Assembly (NCBI GenBank): GCA_016777225.1
Contig: JADHRW010000001.1
Coordinates: forward strand, 234,981 to 298,980
DNA from: Candidatus Thalassarchaeum sp.
GTDB lineage: Archaea > Thermoplasmatota > Poseidoniia > Poseidoniales > Thalassarchaeaceae
DNA length: 64,000 nt
Reading direction: 5' to 3'
The notes under the pieces were generated by a model that searched no databases, had not been told where the DNA came from, and saw only the letters and a list, made by a program, of their open reading frames with translations. The translations under genes and the position numbers were made by a program. Below are positions 54,513 to 63,909 of this stretch, piece after piece. Every line of letters begins with the position of its first letter. The stretch's first letter is position 1.

Positions 54513-54755
54513 CTATTCAGATAGTTTGATCACATTACTTACGCTTTCAATTTCTTCAACTGGAACTGATACAAGGCCATTTACTGTAGGCCATGGTAAA
54601 AGTTGAGGATTAATATCTGGTTCAATCATTACTAAAATATTAATAATTTGACCGCTGGATATGTCTATACGAAAATCTGCAACATTGCCTAATTTATCGT
54701 CAGCACTGTCGTGTACTTCAAGATTGATGATTTCACGACCAAAAGTAACTGGCAT
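54513..54755 (-). CDS. PRC-barrel domain protein
   Basis: An 80-residue protein consisting of one PRC barrel (VTFGREIINLEVHDSADDKLGNVADFRIDISSGQIINILV ... VPVEEIESVSNVIKL). Stand-alone PRC barrels occur in archaea, including CdvA-linked proteins of cell division, but no coiled coil or ESCRT-III binding segment is visible here. It lies 10 bp after the CDC48 stop on the same strand, so the two may interact. Confidence 0.9.
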   Translation of the reverse strand: MPVTFGREIINLEVHDSADDKLGNVADFRIDISSGQIINILVMIEPDINPQLLPWPTVNGLVSVPVEEIESVSNVIKLSE

Positions 54756-54765
54756 ACTAAATTCC

Positions 54766-56994
54766 TCACGCTGATTCTATTCCTGAAAGAGTATCTGGAC
54801 TACGACGAACTGATTCTAGACCACTTGTTAATCTAGCCTCCATTCGATTGTAATAATCCATCATTTCCTCAGTAATTGTGGGTCTAACTCTATTAATTGC
54901 TTCTTCGAAGTGCTTCTTAGAGACACTTTTCTTGTTCGCACGCATGGATATTAATGCAGCCTCTCTACAAATTGCTTCAATATCTGCGCCAGTATAATTT
55001 ACTAATTGAGGCGCTAAATCTTCGATTTTAAACTTACCAAGTGGCATTGGTTCAGAATGAATTTTCAAAATAGCCTTAATCGAATCAATATCCGGAGGAG
55101 GTATGTGGAGGACACGTTCAAATCGTCCACTCCTCAGTAAAGCAGGATCTAACATTTCTGGGCGATTAGTAGCAGCTACAACAATAACTCCTTCCATTGA
55201 ATCTACTCCGTCCATTGAACTTAACAATTGATTAACAACTCTATTCATTACATCAGAGCCTTCACCAGAATTACTTCTTCTAACACCCGCAATACTTTCA
55301 AATTCATCTAAAAATATAATTGAAGGACTTGATTGCTTTGCTTTCTTAAATAATTCACGAACAGCTTTCTCTGAATCACCCACCCATTTAGAGATTAATT
55401 CTGGACCTTTGATTGTTATGAAATTAGCCTTGGCTTCATTGGCAATTGCTTTAGCAATCAAAGTTTTTCCGGTACCTGGCGCGCCGAATAAAACAATGCC
55501 ACGAGGAGGTGTGATACCAAAGTGCTCAAACATTTCTGGCTTAGTTAAAGGCCATTCTATACTCTCCTTTAATCTCTCTTTAACCTCGCTTAAACCACCA
55601 ACTTGTTCCCAACTTACTTCGGGAACTTCAAGATATATTTCTCTCAATGCACTGGGTTCAATTTCTTTTATAGCTAACTTAAAATCAGACATTCGTACTT
55701 CCATCTTCTCTAGAACTTCAGCAGGAATGTGTTCTTCATCTAAATCGATATCAGGAAGGTATCTACGGAGTGCTTTCATTGCAGCCTCTCGGACTAAAGC
55801 GGAAAGATCAGCACCAACAAAACCATGAGTATTATCTAATAACCAATCGACCTCATAATCATCACTTATGGGCATACCTCGTGTATGAATATGAAGAATC
55901 TCTGCGCGCCCATTTTTATCGGGAACACCTATCTCAAGTTCCCTATCGAAACGACCCCCTCGACGAAGTGCAGGATCTATAGCATCTGGTCTATTTGTGG
56001 CGCCAATAACAATGACATTATCTCTTCCTTGCACACCATCTAAGAGAGTCAATAATTGCGCCACAACTCTACGTTCAACTTCTCCACTAACATCCTCTCT
56101 CTTTGGAGCGATTGAATCTAATTCATCAATAAAAATTATTGCAGGAGCATTTGCAGCAGCTTCATCGAAGATTTCTCTTAGTTGCTTTTCGCTTTCACCA
56201 TAATACTTAGAAATAATTTCAGGACCATTTATTGATGTGAAGTTCGCTTTTGTCTCAGACGCAACTGCTTTCGCAATTAGTGTTTTTCCAGTACCAGGAG
56301 GACCATGTAATAAGACACCTCGAGGAGGATCTATCCCTAATCTTCGAAAGAGAATAGGATGTTTAAGAGGCAACTCTATCATTTCTCGAACTTTCTGTAA
56401 TTGTTCTCCAATACCTCCAATATCTTCATATGAAATTGTAGAAATTGGTTGTCCGCCTTCTTCCTCATCCACTGGTTCCTCTTTAATTATAATTTCAGTA
56501 TCCGGCAAAACTTGGACTATTCCCTTTGGTGTAGTTTGAACGATTTGGAAAGGTAACGCTTCTGCAAAAAGAGTCATTCCAGGAATAAATATTCTATCGC
56601 CTGAAACAACAGGTCTTTTGTTCAATCCTCTCCTTGCGAATCCCTCGATGCCCGGACCAAAACGAACTTTCTGTTGTTTAGCCATAACGGGACTAAGGAT
56701 TAATTTCTGACATGCTTGTGTCTCAACTTTACGAATTGTAACTTTATCACCGAGAGAAACTCCAGCATTTTTCCTTATGATTCCATCAACTCTAATTACA
56801 CCCAAATTTGCATCTTCGGGACGACAACGCCAAACTATTGCTGCTGTTTTTTGTTCACCTGAAATCTCGACAATGTCTCCGGGTTTTAAGTTCAAATCAT
56901 TATCAAAAGGAACTCTGGCACGTCCGTGCCCAACATCGCTTGGTATCGCCTTTGCTACTCTAAGTTGTAAGTCATCTTTCCCCTCATCTGTCAT
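54766..56994 (-). CDS. CDC48/VAT AAA+ ATPase
   Basis: A 742-residue archaeal CDC48 (VAT) that unfolds proteins for degradation or remodelling. N-terminal double-psi barrel and beta-clam ([23 protein letters not shown]... to about residue 180). D1 has [29 protein letters not shown] and [21 protein letters not shown]2 has [31 protein letters not shown] and [20 protein letters not shown]; both Walker B motifs and arginine fingers are present. No HbYX C-terminal tail is visible (the protein ends GIESA), so 20S proteasome gate opening by this motif is unlikely. Confidence 0.96.
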   Translation of the reverse strand: MTDEGKDDLQLRVAKAIPSDVGHGRARVPFDNDLNLKPGDIVEISGEQKTAAIVWRCRPEDANLGVIRVDGIIRKNAGVSLGDKVTIRKVETQACQKLILSPVMAKQQKVRFGPGIEGFARRGLNKRPVVSGDRIFIPGMTLFAEALPFQIVQTTPKGIVQVLPDTEIIIKEEPVDEEEGGQPISTISYEDIGGIGEQLQKVREMIELPLKHPILFRRLGIDPPRGVLLHGPPGTGKTLIAKAVASETKANFTSINGPEIISKYYGESEKQLREIFDEAAANAPAIIFIDELDSIAPKREDVSGEVERRVVAQLLTLLDGVQGRDNVIVIGATNRPDAIDPALRRGGRFDRELEIGVPDKNGRAEILHIHTRGMPISDDYEVDWLLDNTHGFVGADLSALVREAAMKALRRYLPDIDLDEEHIPAEVLEKMEVRMSDFKLAIKEIEPSALREIYLEVPEVSWEQVGGLSEVKERLKESIEWPLTKPEMFEHFGITPPRGIVLFGAPGTGKTLIAKAIANEAKANFITIKGPELISKWVGDSEKAVRELFKKAKQSSPSIIFLDEFESIAGVRRSNSGEGSDVMNRVVNQLLSSMDGVDSMEGVIVVAATNRPEMLDPALLRSGRFERVLHIPPPDIDSIKAILKIHSEPMPLGKFKIEDLAPQLVNYTGADIEAICREAALISMRANKKSVSKKHFEEAINRVRPTITEEMMDYYNRMEARLTSGLESVRRSPDTLSGIESA

Positions 56995-57134
56995 TCGACA
57001 TCACCCTGAACAAACCTTTCTATTCATCAAGGCATTTAAGACATTGTAATTGCAGATGTGAAATGAATATTAAGTAAAATTAGTATAATGCTATTGGAGA
57101 AGGTTTCTTGATAGAACTGTATTTCCCAAGGCAC

Positions 57135-58763
57135 ATGACCAACGTACTAGAATCAGGATTTGAATTTATGGATGCTAATAATCCAAATGGTAGCCCAAAG
57201 ATAAAAGGATACAATATTATCAATGGAAAATTGCAATCTGCAAGTAATGGTGAAACTTTTGAAAGTCGTAATCCTGCACTATTTTCAGACTGCTTAGGAG
57301 AATTTCCTCTATCGACAAAAGATGATGTCCATGAAGCGCTCAATGCTGCTAGAGACGCATTTCCATCATGGTCAGCTACACCTGCTCCTACAAGAGGACA
57401 AATCATTGGGAATATGGGGAGATTGCTTATGCAGTACAAAGACGATATTGTCAGAGTAGAGACAAGAGAGATTGGAAAAACTCTGAAAGAAAGCGCTGGA
57501 TCGGTTCAAGAAGCTATTGATACTTGCCTATTTTTTCAATCAGAAGGAAGAAGGTTATACGGTCAAACTGTAAATTCTGAGTTACCAGACAAAGAGTTAT
57601 TCACATACAGAAGACCTTTGGGGGTATGTGGAATAATTAATGCTTGTAATTTCCCAGCGGCTGTCCCTTTCTGGAAAATGATTCCGGCAATAATGTGTGG
57701 AAATACTTGTGTTTGGAAAAGTCCACAAGATGCTCCATTACTTTCATTCATGTTGACTAGAATCATGCATGAATCAGGATTACCAAATGGAGTAATCAAC
57801 TTAGTTCATGGTAAAGGAAGTGGTGCAGGTCAGCATCTTGTTGATGCTGTCGATGAAGGTCTTGTAAATAAAATAAGTTTCACTGGTTCAACATCTGTTG
57901 GAAAAATGATTGGAGAGGTTTGTGGTAGAAACTTAGTATCAGCGAGTTTAGAGTTGGGAGGGAAAAATCCTCTAGTTATCATGCCTAGTGCAAATATGGA
58001 AAATGCTGTAGAAGGTGCTTACTGGGCTGGTTTTGGAACCGCAGGTCAACGATGTACAAGTCTTGGTAATCTGATAATTCATGAAGATATTTATGACGAA
58101 TTTATTGAGAAATTAATGGAAAAAGTAGAGTCGACCATCATTGGAGATTCAATGGTTCATGAAAATGTATTATACGGACCAATGTTATCTGAGAAATATG
58201 CTAATGATTTCTTGAGAGACTTGGAATTATGTGAAGGTAGTGGAGCCAGAAAACTATGGGGGAGTGGTAGAATAACATCAGACAATAAACCTAAGAATTT
58301 CCTTGGAATTCCCGAAGAGGGAGCATATATGTGGCCTCATGTTTATGCTGATGTAACAGAAGACATGGATTGCTTCCATGAAGAAATTTTTGGCCCGGCT
58401 ATAACTATAGTCAAAGCGAAAGATTTCGAACATGCACTGTATCTAGCTAATGCATCTCCATATGGTCTTTCGAGTGCGATTTATACAAATGACCGTTTAG
58501 AAGCTTACCGTTATAAAACTGGAATTAAGGCAGGAATGACTGGCATAAATAATTCAACAACAGGTGCCGAAGCACATCTTCCTTTTGGAGGTGTTAAAGG
58601 AAGTGGTAACGGAACTAGAGAATCAGGAATTTGGGTTATTGAAGCATATTCATATTGGCATGCAGTAAATGATGAACTATCAGGTAAGTTACAACTTGCT
58701 CAGATGGATGTAGAAGAAATAGAGCTTATCGAAGAAAAGGTAGATTATTCATCATTAGCCTAA
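57135..58763 (+). CDS. Aldehyde dehydrogenase
   Basis: About 542 residues from ATG 57135 (MTNVLESGFEF). Oxyanion Asn in INACNFPAAVPFW, cofactor Lys in CVWKSPQDAPLL, FTGSTSVGK, base Glu in LELGGKNPLV, catalytic Cys in FGTAGQRCTSLG, then EIFGPAITIV and HLPFGGVKGSGNG. The FGTxGQRC and C-terminal GAEAHLPFGG segments resemble alpha-aminoadipic semialdehyde/ALDH7-like enzymes, so a lysine- or betaine-related semialdehyde is possible. It is distinct from the ALDH at 14747. Its TAA shares CTAA with the convergent zinc-ribbon gene. Confidence 0.92.
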   Translation: MTNVLESGFEFMDANNPNGSPKIKGYNIINGKLQSASNGETFESRNPALFSDCLGEFPLSTKDDVHEALNAARDAFPSWSATPAPTRGQIIGNMGRLLMQYKDDIVRVETREIGKTLKESAGSVQEAIDTCLFFQSEGRRLYGQTVNSELPDKELFTYRRPLGVCGIINACNFPAAVPFWKMIPAIMCGNTCVWKSPQDAPLLSFMLTRIMHESGLPNGVINLVHGKGSGAGQHLVDAVDEGLVNKISFTGSTSVGKMIGEVCGRNLVSASLELGGKNPLVIMPSANMENAVEGAYWAGFGTAGQRCTSLGNLIIHEDIYDEFIEKLMEKVESTIIGDSMVHENVLYGPMLSEKYANDFLRDLELCEGSGARKLWGSGRITSDNKPKNFLGIPEEGAYMWPHVYADVTEDMDCFHEEIFGPAITIVKAKDFEHALYLANASPYGLSSAIYTNDRLEAYRYKTGIKAGMTGINNSTTGAEAHLPFGGVKGSGNGTRESGIWVIEAYSYWHAVNDELSGKLQLAQMDVEEIELIEEKVDYSSLA

Positions 58764-58870
58764 ATCATCATCTCGCCACATTGTGGACAAGGAAGAGTTG
58801 GTAGCCATACACCAGGCATATATCCGCATTCAGGACATATTGAGGAACTAATATCACTGAAAACGTCCAT
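58760..58870 (-). CDS. Tiny zinc-ribbon protein (36 residues)
   Basis: Read on the minus strand this gives MDVFSDISSSICPECGYMPG, then VWLPTLPCPQCGEMMI and a stop. The two CPxCG knuckles, 17 residues apart, make a complete zinc ribbon. It fills most of the gap after the aldehyde dehydrogenase and its stop overlaps that gene by 4 bp, a pattern repeated at other convergent pairs here. It has no clear ribosome-binding site and may be leaderless. Such small zinc ribbons in archaea often assist transcription or larger complexes; the role here is unknown. Upstream bases to 58999 hold the sdhC promoter and nothing else I can see. Confidence 0.6.
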   Translation of the reverse strand: MDVFSDISSSICPECGYMPGVWLPTLPCPQCGEMMI

Positions 58871-58999
58871 ATTAACAAGGACAGATATGCGGTGGAGACT
58901 AATTAATCTTACGAATAAGTTGAACAAATTGTTATGCTAAAAAGCAATCACTTATTGGTTGCCTTGGACTCGTAGCGTTAGTAAGGTAGGAGCATTTCA

Positions 59000-59791
59000 A
59001 TGTCTAATGCAATCAAACTTCCCATGAAAAAAGGGTTTGGGAGAACTGACAGGATTGACAAATGGTGGACAAAGCCATTTTGGATGGGTTTTGGATTAAC
59101 TGTGGCTCTCGTATATACTGCGTTACGAGTTCTGTTTTGGGACGGAGCCATACACTATGATAACCATAGAGTAACATCCCCAATTTTTTCACCTGACGTA
59201 ATACATTTATTTGATCTGAAAACCCCCACTTGGATGAATTCTGCTTTGCTAATTTTATGGATACCATTTGGATTTAGGGGAACTTGTTATTACATGCGCA
59301 AAGTATACCATAGAGTATTTTTCCAGAATCCTACCGCGTGCGTAGTAGCAAAGCCTGAGATAAATTATAAAATTGGATATAAGGGTGAAACAGGACTATT
59401 TATCTTGAATAATATCCACAGGTATATGCTATATTTAGCAATAATTATTCTTTCAATGAAAGTTTATGACGTATACCATACTATGTGGTTTAATGAGGGT
59501 AATGATTTTGGAATTTCAATTGGGACATTAGTTCTAGCTACTGAATCAATCCTTCTATTCATGTATGTCGCTTCTTGTCATGCATTCAGGCATCTCTTTG
59601 GAGGAGGAATGAATCAATGGAGAGGAGGGATCTCAGGAATTATGGGTAAGTTATACATCAAAGTAAGTAATTTAAACATAGAACATGCATTCTGGTTCTG
59701 GACTAGTTTAGTAATGGTATTTCTTGGAGACTTGTTTGTTTGGGCGGTCTCAGAAGGATTTCTTACTGACCCCTATTTGATAATTATGTGA
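59000..59791 (+). CDS. sdhC: Succinate dehydrogenase membrane subunit
   Basis: A 263-residue membrane protein with about six hydrophobic helices, containing His residues suitable as haem ligands (LNNIHRYMLYLAI; VASCHAFRHLFGGG). Direct coupling to sdhA 9 bp downstream identifies it as the membrane anchor. It does not look like the short SdhC/SdhD pair, so it is a single fused-size anchor; whether it binds one or two haems is unclear. AGGAG precedes the ATG. Confidence 0.85.
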   Translation: MSNAIKLPMKKGFGRTDRIDKWWTKPFWMGFGLTVALVYTALRVLFWDGAIHYDNHRVTSPIFSPDVIHLFDLKTPTWMNSALLILWIPFGFRGTCYYMRKVYHRVFFQNPTACVVAKPEINYKIGYKGETGLFILNNIHRYMLYLAIIILSMKVYDVYHTMWFNEGNDFGISIGTLVLATESILLFMYVASCHAFRHLFGGGMNQWRGGISGIMGKLYIKVSNLNIEHAFWFWTSLVMVFLGDLFVWAVSEGFLTDPYLIIM

Positions 59792-59800
59792 GGTGGAATA

Positions 59801-61627
59801 ATGAGTGAAAAATATATTGTTCATGAACATGATGTTGTGATTATTGGAGCAGGTGGTGCTGGTTTAAGAGCGGCAATTGAAGCCAGTAAATCTGGAGTTA
59901 GTGTAGCTATGATTTGTAAATCGATGCTAGGTAAAGCGCATACCGTGATGGCTGAAGGCGGCGCTGCTGCTGCCTTAGGAAATAAAGATCCGCGTGACAA
60001 TTGGCAAACACATTTTAGAGACACTATGAAAGGTGGTAAGTATCTAAATGATTGGAGAATGGCAAGGATTCATGCTCAACAAGCTCCAGACAGGATCAGA
60101 GAATTAGAAACATGGGGGGCTGTTTTTGATAGAACACCTAAAGGACTAACTAATCAAAGAAATTTTGGAGGACATACATATCCAAGATTAGCACATATAG
60201 GAGATGCTACCGGTCTAGAATTAATTAGAACTTTACAGGAGAAAGGCGTACATATGGGTATGGACGTATATATGGAATTTACAGTTCGTAGATTATTCAA
60301 AACAGATGGGAAAATTTCTGGATGCTTTGCATATAATCGAAATGATGGAACTTTACATGTTTTTAAGGCTAAAACAATAGTAATGGCAACTGGAGGAGCT
60401 ACTAGATGTTGGGCGGTTTGCTCAGGTTCATGGGAATATACTGGAGAAGGGTATGCTTTGGCTTATTGGGCTGGAGCAGAAATGGGGGATATGGAATTTA
60501 TTCAGTTTCATCCAACTGGAATGATTTGGCCCCCCTCGGTGAAAGGAATATTGGTAACTGAAGGAGTTAGAGGAGAAGGTGGAATGCTTACTAATTCTGA
60601 AGGCAAGAGATTTATGTTTGACTATGTCCCTGAAATGTATAAAGATGAATTCGCAGATACCGAAGAAGAAGCATTAGAATGGGTTTCTGAGATTGTTGAT
60701 GGAAAATTAGCAACTGTACGAAGACCACCAGAGTTACTGACTAGAGATGTCGTAGCTAAGGCAATAAATTCTGAGAGAGATGCGGGTAGAGCGAGTATAC
60801 ATGGAGGAGCATATCTGGATATTTCATGGAGAGACCCTGAACAAGTTAGAAAAAAGTTACCTGGAATGTATCATCAATTTAAAGAATTAGCTGCAGTAGA
60901 TATTACAACAGAAAAAATGGAAGTTGGGCCTACTGCACATTATGTAATGGGTGGAATAAAGGTTCATCCTGAAACACAAGAAACTACTGTCCCTAGAATG
61001 TTTGCAGCAGGAGAAGCTGCAACAGGATTACATGGGGCTAATCGATTAGGAGGTAATTCTCTTTCTGATTTGATTGTATTTGGCAAAATTGCGGGGGAAA
61101 ATGCTGCAATGATAGCAAAAGATTTGGATGGCTTTTTAGCAATAGATCAAAAGCAAATTAAAGAAGTTATTGAAGAAACTTTAGCCCCATTAAACCGTCA
61201 AAATGGAGAAAATCCTGCTAAAGTAGTAGAAGATTTAAGAGAAATGATGCAGCATAAAGTAGGTATAATAAGGACCGAAAAGTTACTAAAAGAAGCTCTA
61301 AAAGATTTGGAAGAACTGGAGATTCGTGAGAAAAATACATCAGTAGGAGATAGTAAAATATACAATCCAGGATGGCATCAAGCATTAGAGATTGGTGCAA
61401 TGATAGATGTTAGTAAGATGTGTGCATTAGCAGCTTTACATCGTGAAGAATCAAGAGGAGGACATACTAGAGATGATTTCCCAGTTCCAGATTACAAGTA
61501 TTGGGGGAAAATGAACAGCGTGATTACTAAGAAAGATGTTATGTCAATTGAACATCGGAGATACCCTTCAATCGATAATGAATTAAAACAATTATTAGAT
61601 GTTGAAGATTTACACGAGGAGGAATGA
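59801..61627 (+). CDS. sdhA: Succinate dehydrogenase flavoprotein subunit
   Basis: A 608-residue flavoprotein that oxidises succinate to fumarate. FAD motif VVIIGAGGAGLRAAIEA; covalent-FAD His in RNFGGHTYPR; active-site HPTGMIWPPSVKG; REG-type VTEGVRGEGG; LGGNSLSDLIVFGK near the C-terminus. It starts after GAGGTGG and is 9 bp after sdhC. The SdhB ribosome-binding site lies in its last codons. A three-gene sdhCAB order is usual for archaeal complex II. Confidence 0.96.
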   Translation: MSEKYIVHEHDVVIIGAGGAGLRAAIEASKSGVSVAMICKSMLGKAHTVMAEGGAAAALGNKDPRDNWQTHFRDTMKGGKYLNDWRMARIHAQQAPDRIRELETWGAVFDRTPKGLTNQRNFGGHTYPRLAHIGDATGLELIRTLQEKGVHMGMDVYMEFTVRRLFKTDGKISGCFAYNRNDGTLHVFKAKTIVMATGGATRCWAVCSGSWEYTGEGYALAYWAGAEMGDMEFIQFHPTGMIWPPSVKGILVTEGVRGEGGMLTNSEGKRFMFDYVPEMYKDEFADTEEEALEWVSEIVDGKLATVRRPPELLTRDVVAKAINSERDAGRASIHGGAYLDISWRDPEQVRKKLPGMYHQFKELAAVDITTEKMEVGPTAHYVMGGIKVHPETQETTVPRMFAAGEAATGLHGANRLGGNSLSDLIVFGKIAGENAAMIAKDLDGFLAIDQKQIKEVIEETLAPLNRQNGENPAKVVEDLREMMQHKVGIIRTEKLLKEALKDLEELEIREKNTSVGDSKIYNPGWHQALEIGAMIDVSKMCALAALHREESRGGHTRDDFPVPDYKYWGKMNSVITKKDVMSIEHRRYPSIDNELKQLLDVEDLHEEE

Positions 61628-61629
61628 AA

Positions 61630-62391
61630 ATGAATGAAAATGTGACGTTCAAAATTTTTCGTGGAGAACCAGATAAAGATGGAGATCCATGTGGAGAAAT
61701 GATTGATTATACTGTTGAAATGGATGAAGGAATGGTCGTCCTAGATGTCATACACAGAATACAAGCAGAACATGCACCGGACCTATCTTGTAGATGGAAT
61801 TGTAAAGCAGGAAAATGTGGATCATGTTCAGCTGAAGTGAATGGAAAACCACGATTGATGTGTATGACTAGAATGGAAGAAGTAATGGAAGAAACACCTG
61901 AAGGAGAACCAGTTCTAGTAAAACCGATGCAAGCATTTCCTCTTACTAAAGATCTAGTCACAGATACTTCTTGGGCATATGAAATGAATAAAAAAATGGT
62001 GCCAATAAATGGCCCTGAGGAATTAGATTGGGAATTTAATCAAAATGAGGCTAATCGGATTCAGGAATTCAGAGGATGTATTGAATGTATGTTGTGTGTA
62101 AACACTTGTCATGTATTAAGGGAACATGAAAAGTTTGATGAATTTGCTGGGCCAAGATTCTTTGTTCGTTTAGCGGGATTAGAAATGCATCCTTTAGATG
62201 TAGAAAATCGAATTCCTGAGATTAAAGATGATTTTGGTATTGGTTATTGTAATATCACCAGATGTTGTACAGAAGTTTGTCCGGCTGGGATAAATATAAC
62301 AGACAATGCAATAATTCCTTTAAAAGAAAGAGTAGTTACAGAATACTACGACCCTATTGCAATAATAGGGCGTAAACTTGGTCTAAGATAA
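61630..62391 (+). CDS. sdhB: Succinate dehydrogenase iron-sulfur subunit
   Basis: About 253 residues from ATG 61630, which has GAGGAGG 7 nt upstream; ATG 61624 overlaps the sdhA stop and is too close to that site. It carries electrons through three clusters: [2Fe-2S] ligands in CRWNCKAGKCGSCSAEV and RLMC; [4Fe-4S] in CIECMLCVNTC; [3Fe-4S] in CNITRCCTEVCPAGI with the last CP. It is the final gene before the hairpin terminator. Confidence 0.96.
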   Translation: MNENVTFKIFRGEPDKDGDPCGEMIDYTVEMDEGMVVLDVIHRIQAEHAPDLSCRWNCKAGKCGSCSAEVNGKPRLMCMTRMEEVMEETPEGEPVLVKPMQAFPLTKDLVTDTSWAYEMNKKMVPINGPEELDWEFNQNEANRIQEFRGCIECMLCVNTCHVLREHEKFDEFAGPRFFVRLAGLEMHPLDVENRIPEIKDDFGIGYCNITRCCTEVCPAGINITDNAIIPLKERVVTEYYDPIAIIGRKLGLR

Positions 62392-62403
62392 TGAATTTAT
62401 AGC

Positions 62404-62431
62404 CCTCTCCGAGTTTACCCGGAGAGGTTTT
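62404..62431 (+). terminator. Hairpin terminator after the sdhCAB genes
   Basis: CCTCTCCG (62404-62411) pairs perfectly with CGGAGAGG (62420-62427) across an 8-nt loop and is followed by TTTT. It lies 12 bp after the sdhB stop and 27 bp before the end of the convergent MC1 gene. Bacterial-style hairpins are unusual in archaea, where a T tract alone normally suffices; it may end transcription on both strands. Confidence 0.6.
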
Positions 62432-62457
62432 GTGTAATTCCGAAAAAAATAGAATAC

Positions 62458-62724
62458 TCACAATCGAGTAATTCCAATTTTCTTTACATTGGCCTTATTG
62501 ATTTTAGGCGGTAACCAATCCGGTCCATTAGCTGGCTTGTCGACAACCTCTATCCAACCTTCAAAATTGTGAACACGGTTTGTTCCACGCTCACGCAGTT
62601 GGATAGGATTCTCTACCTTACGAGTAGCTGCTTTCAGGGCTGCTCCTCGAGGCTGCTTGCTTACGAACACTTGACTAGTGTCCTCACCATTCTGCATCAA
62701 TACGAAATATTTTTTAACTGGCAT
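62458..62724 (-). CDS. MC1-family chromosomal protein
   Basis: About 88 residues from ATG 62724 (MPVKKYFVLMQNGEDTS), with GGAGG 7 nt upstream. MC1 is a small basic DNA-bending chromatin protein known from methanogens and haloarchaea. The family pattern is clear: KKYFVLM, VFVSKQPRGAALKAATR, IQLRERGTNRVHNFEGW and NGPDWLPPKINKANVKKI. DNA compaction or bending is the expected role. In-frame codons upstream to 62799 lack this similarity. Nearby RAM, macro and Hjc-like genes suggest a chromosome-maintenance neighbourhood. Confidence 0.93.
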   Translation of the reverse strand: MPVKKYFVLMQNGEDTSQVFVSKQPRGAALKAATRKVENPIQLRERGTNRVHNFEGWIEVVDKPANGPDWLPPKINKANVKKIGITRL

Positions 62725-62841
62725 AAAGTAATCCTCCATCACTTCGCCCGTCAAAATAGGATATGAAGGTATTGTATAAAAAACGCAATACTGCGCCACT
62801 ATAGAGGTATTTGAAGAAAAACCAAGTCTTGTAAAATATAA

Positions 62842-63075
62842 TTACATTTCAGCGCAAGCAAGCGTTTTTGTATTCAAAACACCAGGTATTGCACGGATTG
62901 ATTCTACAACTAATCGTGCTATATCCCCCATATTATCGGCTTCTAATTTAACAATCAAATCATGATCTCCAAAAAGAAGATTCGCATCTGTAACAAATGA
63001 TAATATTGAGGCTGCATTAAACACCGCCACTTCTGAACCCGGTTCCACATTTACTAGCACGTATCCCACTGACAT
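62842..63075 (-). CDS. Stand-alone Lrp/AsnC ligand-binding (RAM) domain
   Basis: A 77-residue protein formed of one RAM domain (AsnC_trans_reg): VGYVLVNVEPGSEVAVFNAASIL, LLFGDHDLIVKLEADNMGDIARLVVESIRAIPGVLNTKTL. It has no helix-turn-helix. Such stand-alone RAM domains bind amino acids and can join the octamers of full Lrp proteins. It is divergent from the macro-domain gene. Confidence 0.92.
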   Translation of the reverse strand: MSVGYVLVNVEPGSEVAVFNAASILSFVTDANLLFGDHDLIVKLEADNMGDIARLVVESIRAIPGVLNTKTLACAEM

Positions 63076-63151
63076 ATGTAGGCGTGGAGGCTCTCACGAA
63101 TGAAATATTCCCTTAAAAATTCAGAATGGAGAGAAGAAGCATACATATTAC

Positions 63152-63814
63152 ATGGCCTCCTCTGAGTTAAATATGGCAGAGGTAATCATTGTTCGAGAAT
63201 GCAAATACGGTCAAGTTAGAGTTTGCTTTGGAAATGTTTCTCGAGTAGAAGGAGATGTGATGGTATTACCTGCAAATAACAGACTGGCAGGTAGAGAGGG
63301 ATTAGATGAGGTCATGCAACTAGTAGCCGGACCTGAGTTAAGAGCTGCATGTACGGCAATTGCTAAAGAAAAGAGGAAAACTAACTCTCAGCCATGCGGA
63401 GTTGGAGAAGCAGTTACTACCTCTGCATACAATTTACCAGCAGAACATTTGATACATGTAGTTGGTCCTGATTGTAGGAGACCAACTCAAGATCAATATC
63501 GTAGGGAATTATTAAAGAAATCCTATGAATCAATGTTTGCAGAAGTTGCGAAATTGGAGCCTCGCGAGACTCTGGTTTTACCGCCATTGGGAATGGATGT
63601 TTTCGCATATCCTCACAGAGAGGGGGCAAGAATGACAATGGAGATTGTTCTTGCATGGATGGATGAGGGAGAAGATCCAGGAGTAGATATGGTTCTAATT
63701 ATCACTAATGAAGCAAGTTTTCTAAAAAATATGAAAACAGTATATCGCGAAAGTGAAGATCAATTCCCCGGTGTAGATAGAACTAGAGATTATAGGAAAG
63801 GGAAATTTGAATAA
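63152..63814 (+). CDS. Macro domain-like protein
   Basis: About 220 residues (from ATG 63152; ATG 63173 is an equally good start). The opening VRVCFGNVSRVEGDVMVLPANNRLAGREGLDEVM matches the macro domain: a strand, IxxxxVDAIVNAAN-like AxN in LPANNRL, then the glycine-rich phosphate loop CGVGEAVTTSAYNLPAEHLIHVVGPD. ADP-ribose or its derivatives are the likely ligands. The last 60 residues follow the same fold (LVLPPLGMDVFAYPHREGARMTMEIVLAWMD). No fused catalytic domain. Confidence 0.8.
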   Translation: MASSELNMAEVIIVRECKYGQVRVCFGNVSRVEGDVMVLPANNRLAGREGLDEVMQLVAGPELRAACTAIAKEKRKTNSQPCGVGEAVTTSAYNLPAEHLIHVVGPDCRRPTQDQYRRELLKKSYESMFAEVAKLEPRETLVLPPLGMDVFAYPHREGARMTMEIVLAWMDEGEDPGVDMVLIITNEASFLKNMKTVYRESEDQFPGVDRTRDYRKGKFE

Positions 63815-63909
63815 TTGACCTGAGCGTTATATTCTGAAAACTTTGAAAAAGACGTTTAATTAATGATTTCAATCGATGTTGTCAATAACCTTGAGATTAC
63901 GATAGGCAC

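Noticed and set aside
54513-54755. CdvA cell-division protein
   Set aside because: Only the PRC barrel is present; the coiled coil and the ESCRT-III-binding tail of CdvA are missing.
55409-55828. Long open frame on the plus strand opposite the CDC48 gene
   Set aside because: It is antisense to an intact, highly conserved AAA+ ATPase, has no family features, and has a composition expected of a shadow frame. The same applies to 4201-4692 and 3583-3945 opposite the winged-helix gene and 36819-37262 opposite pyrG.
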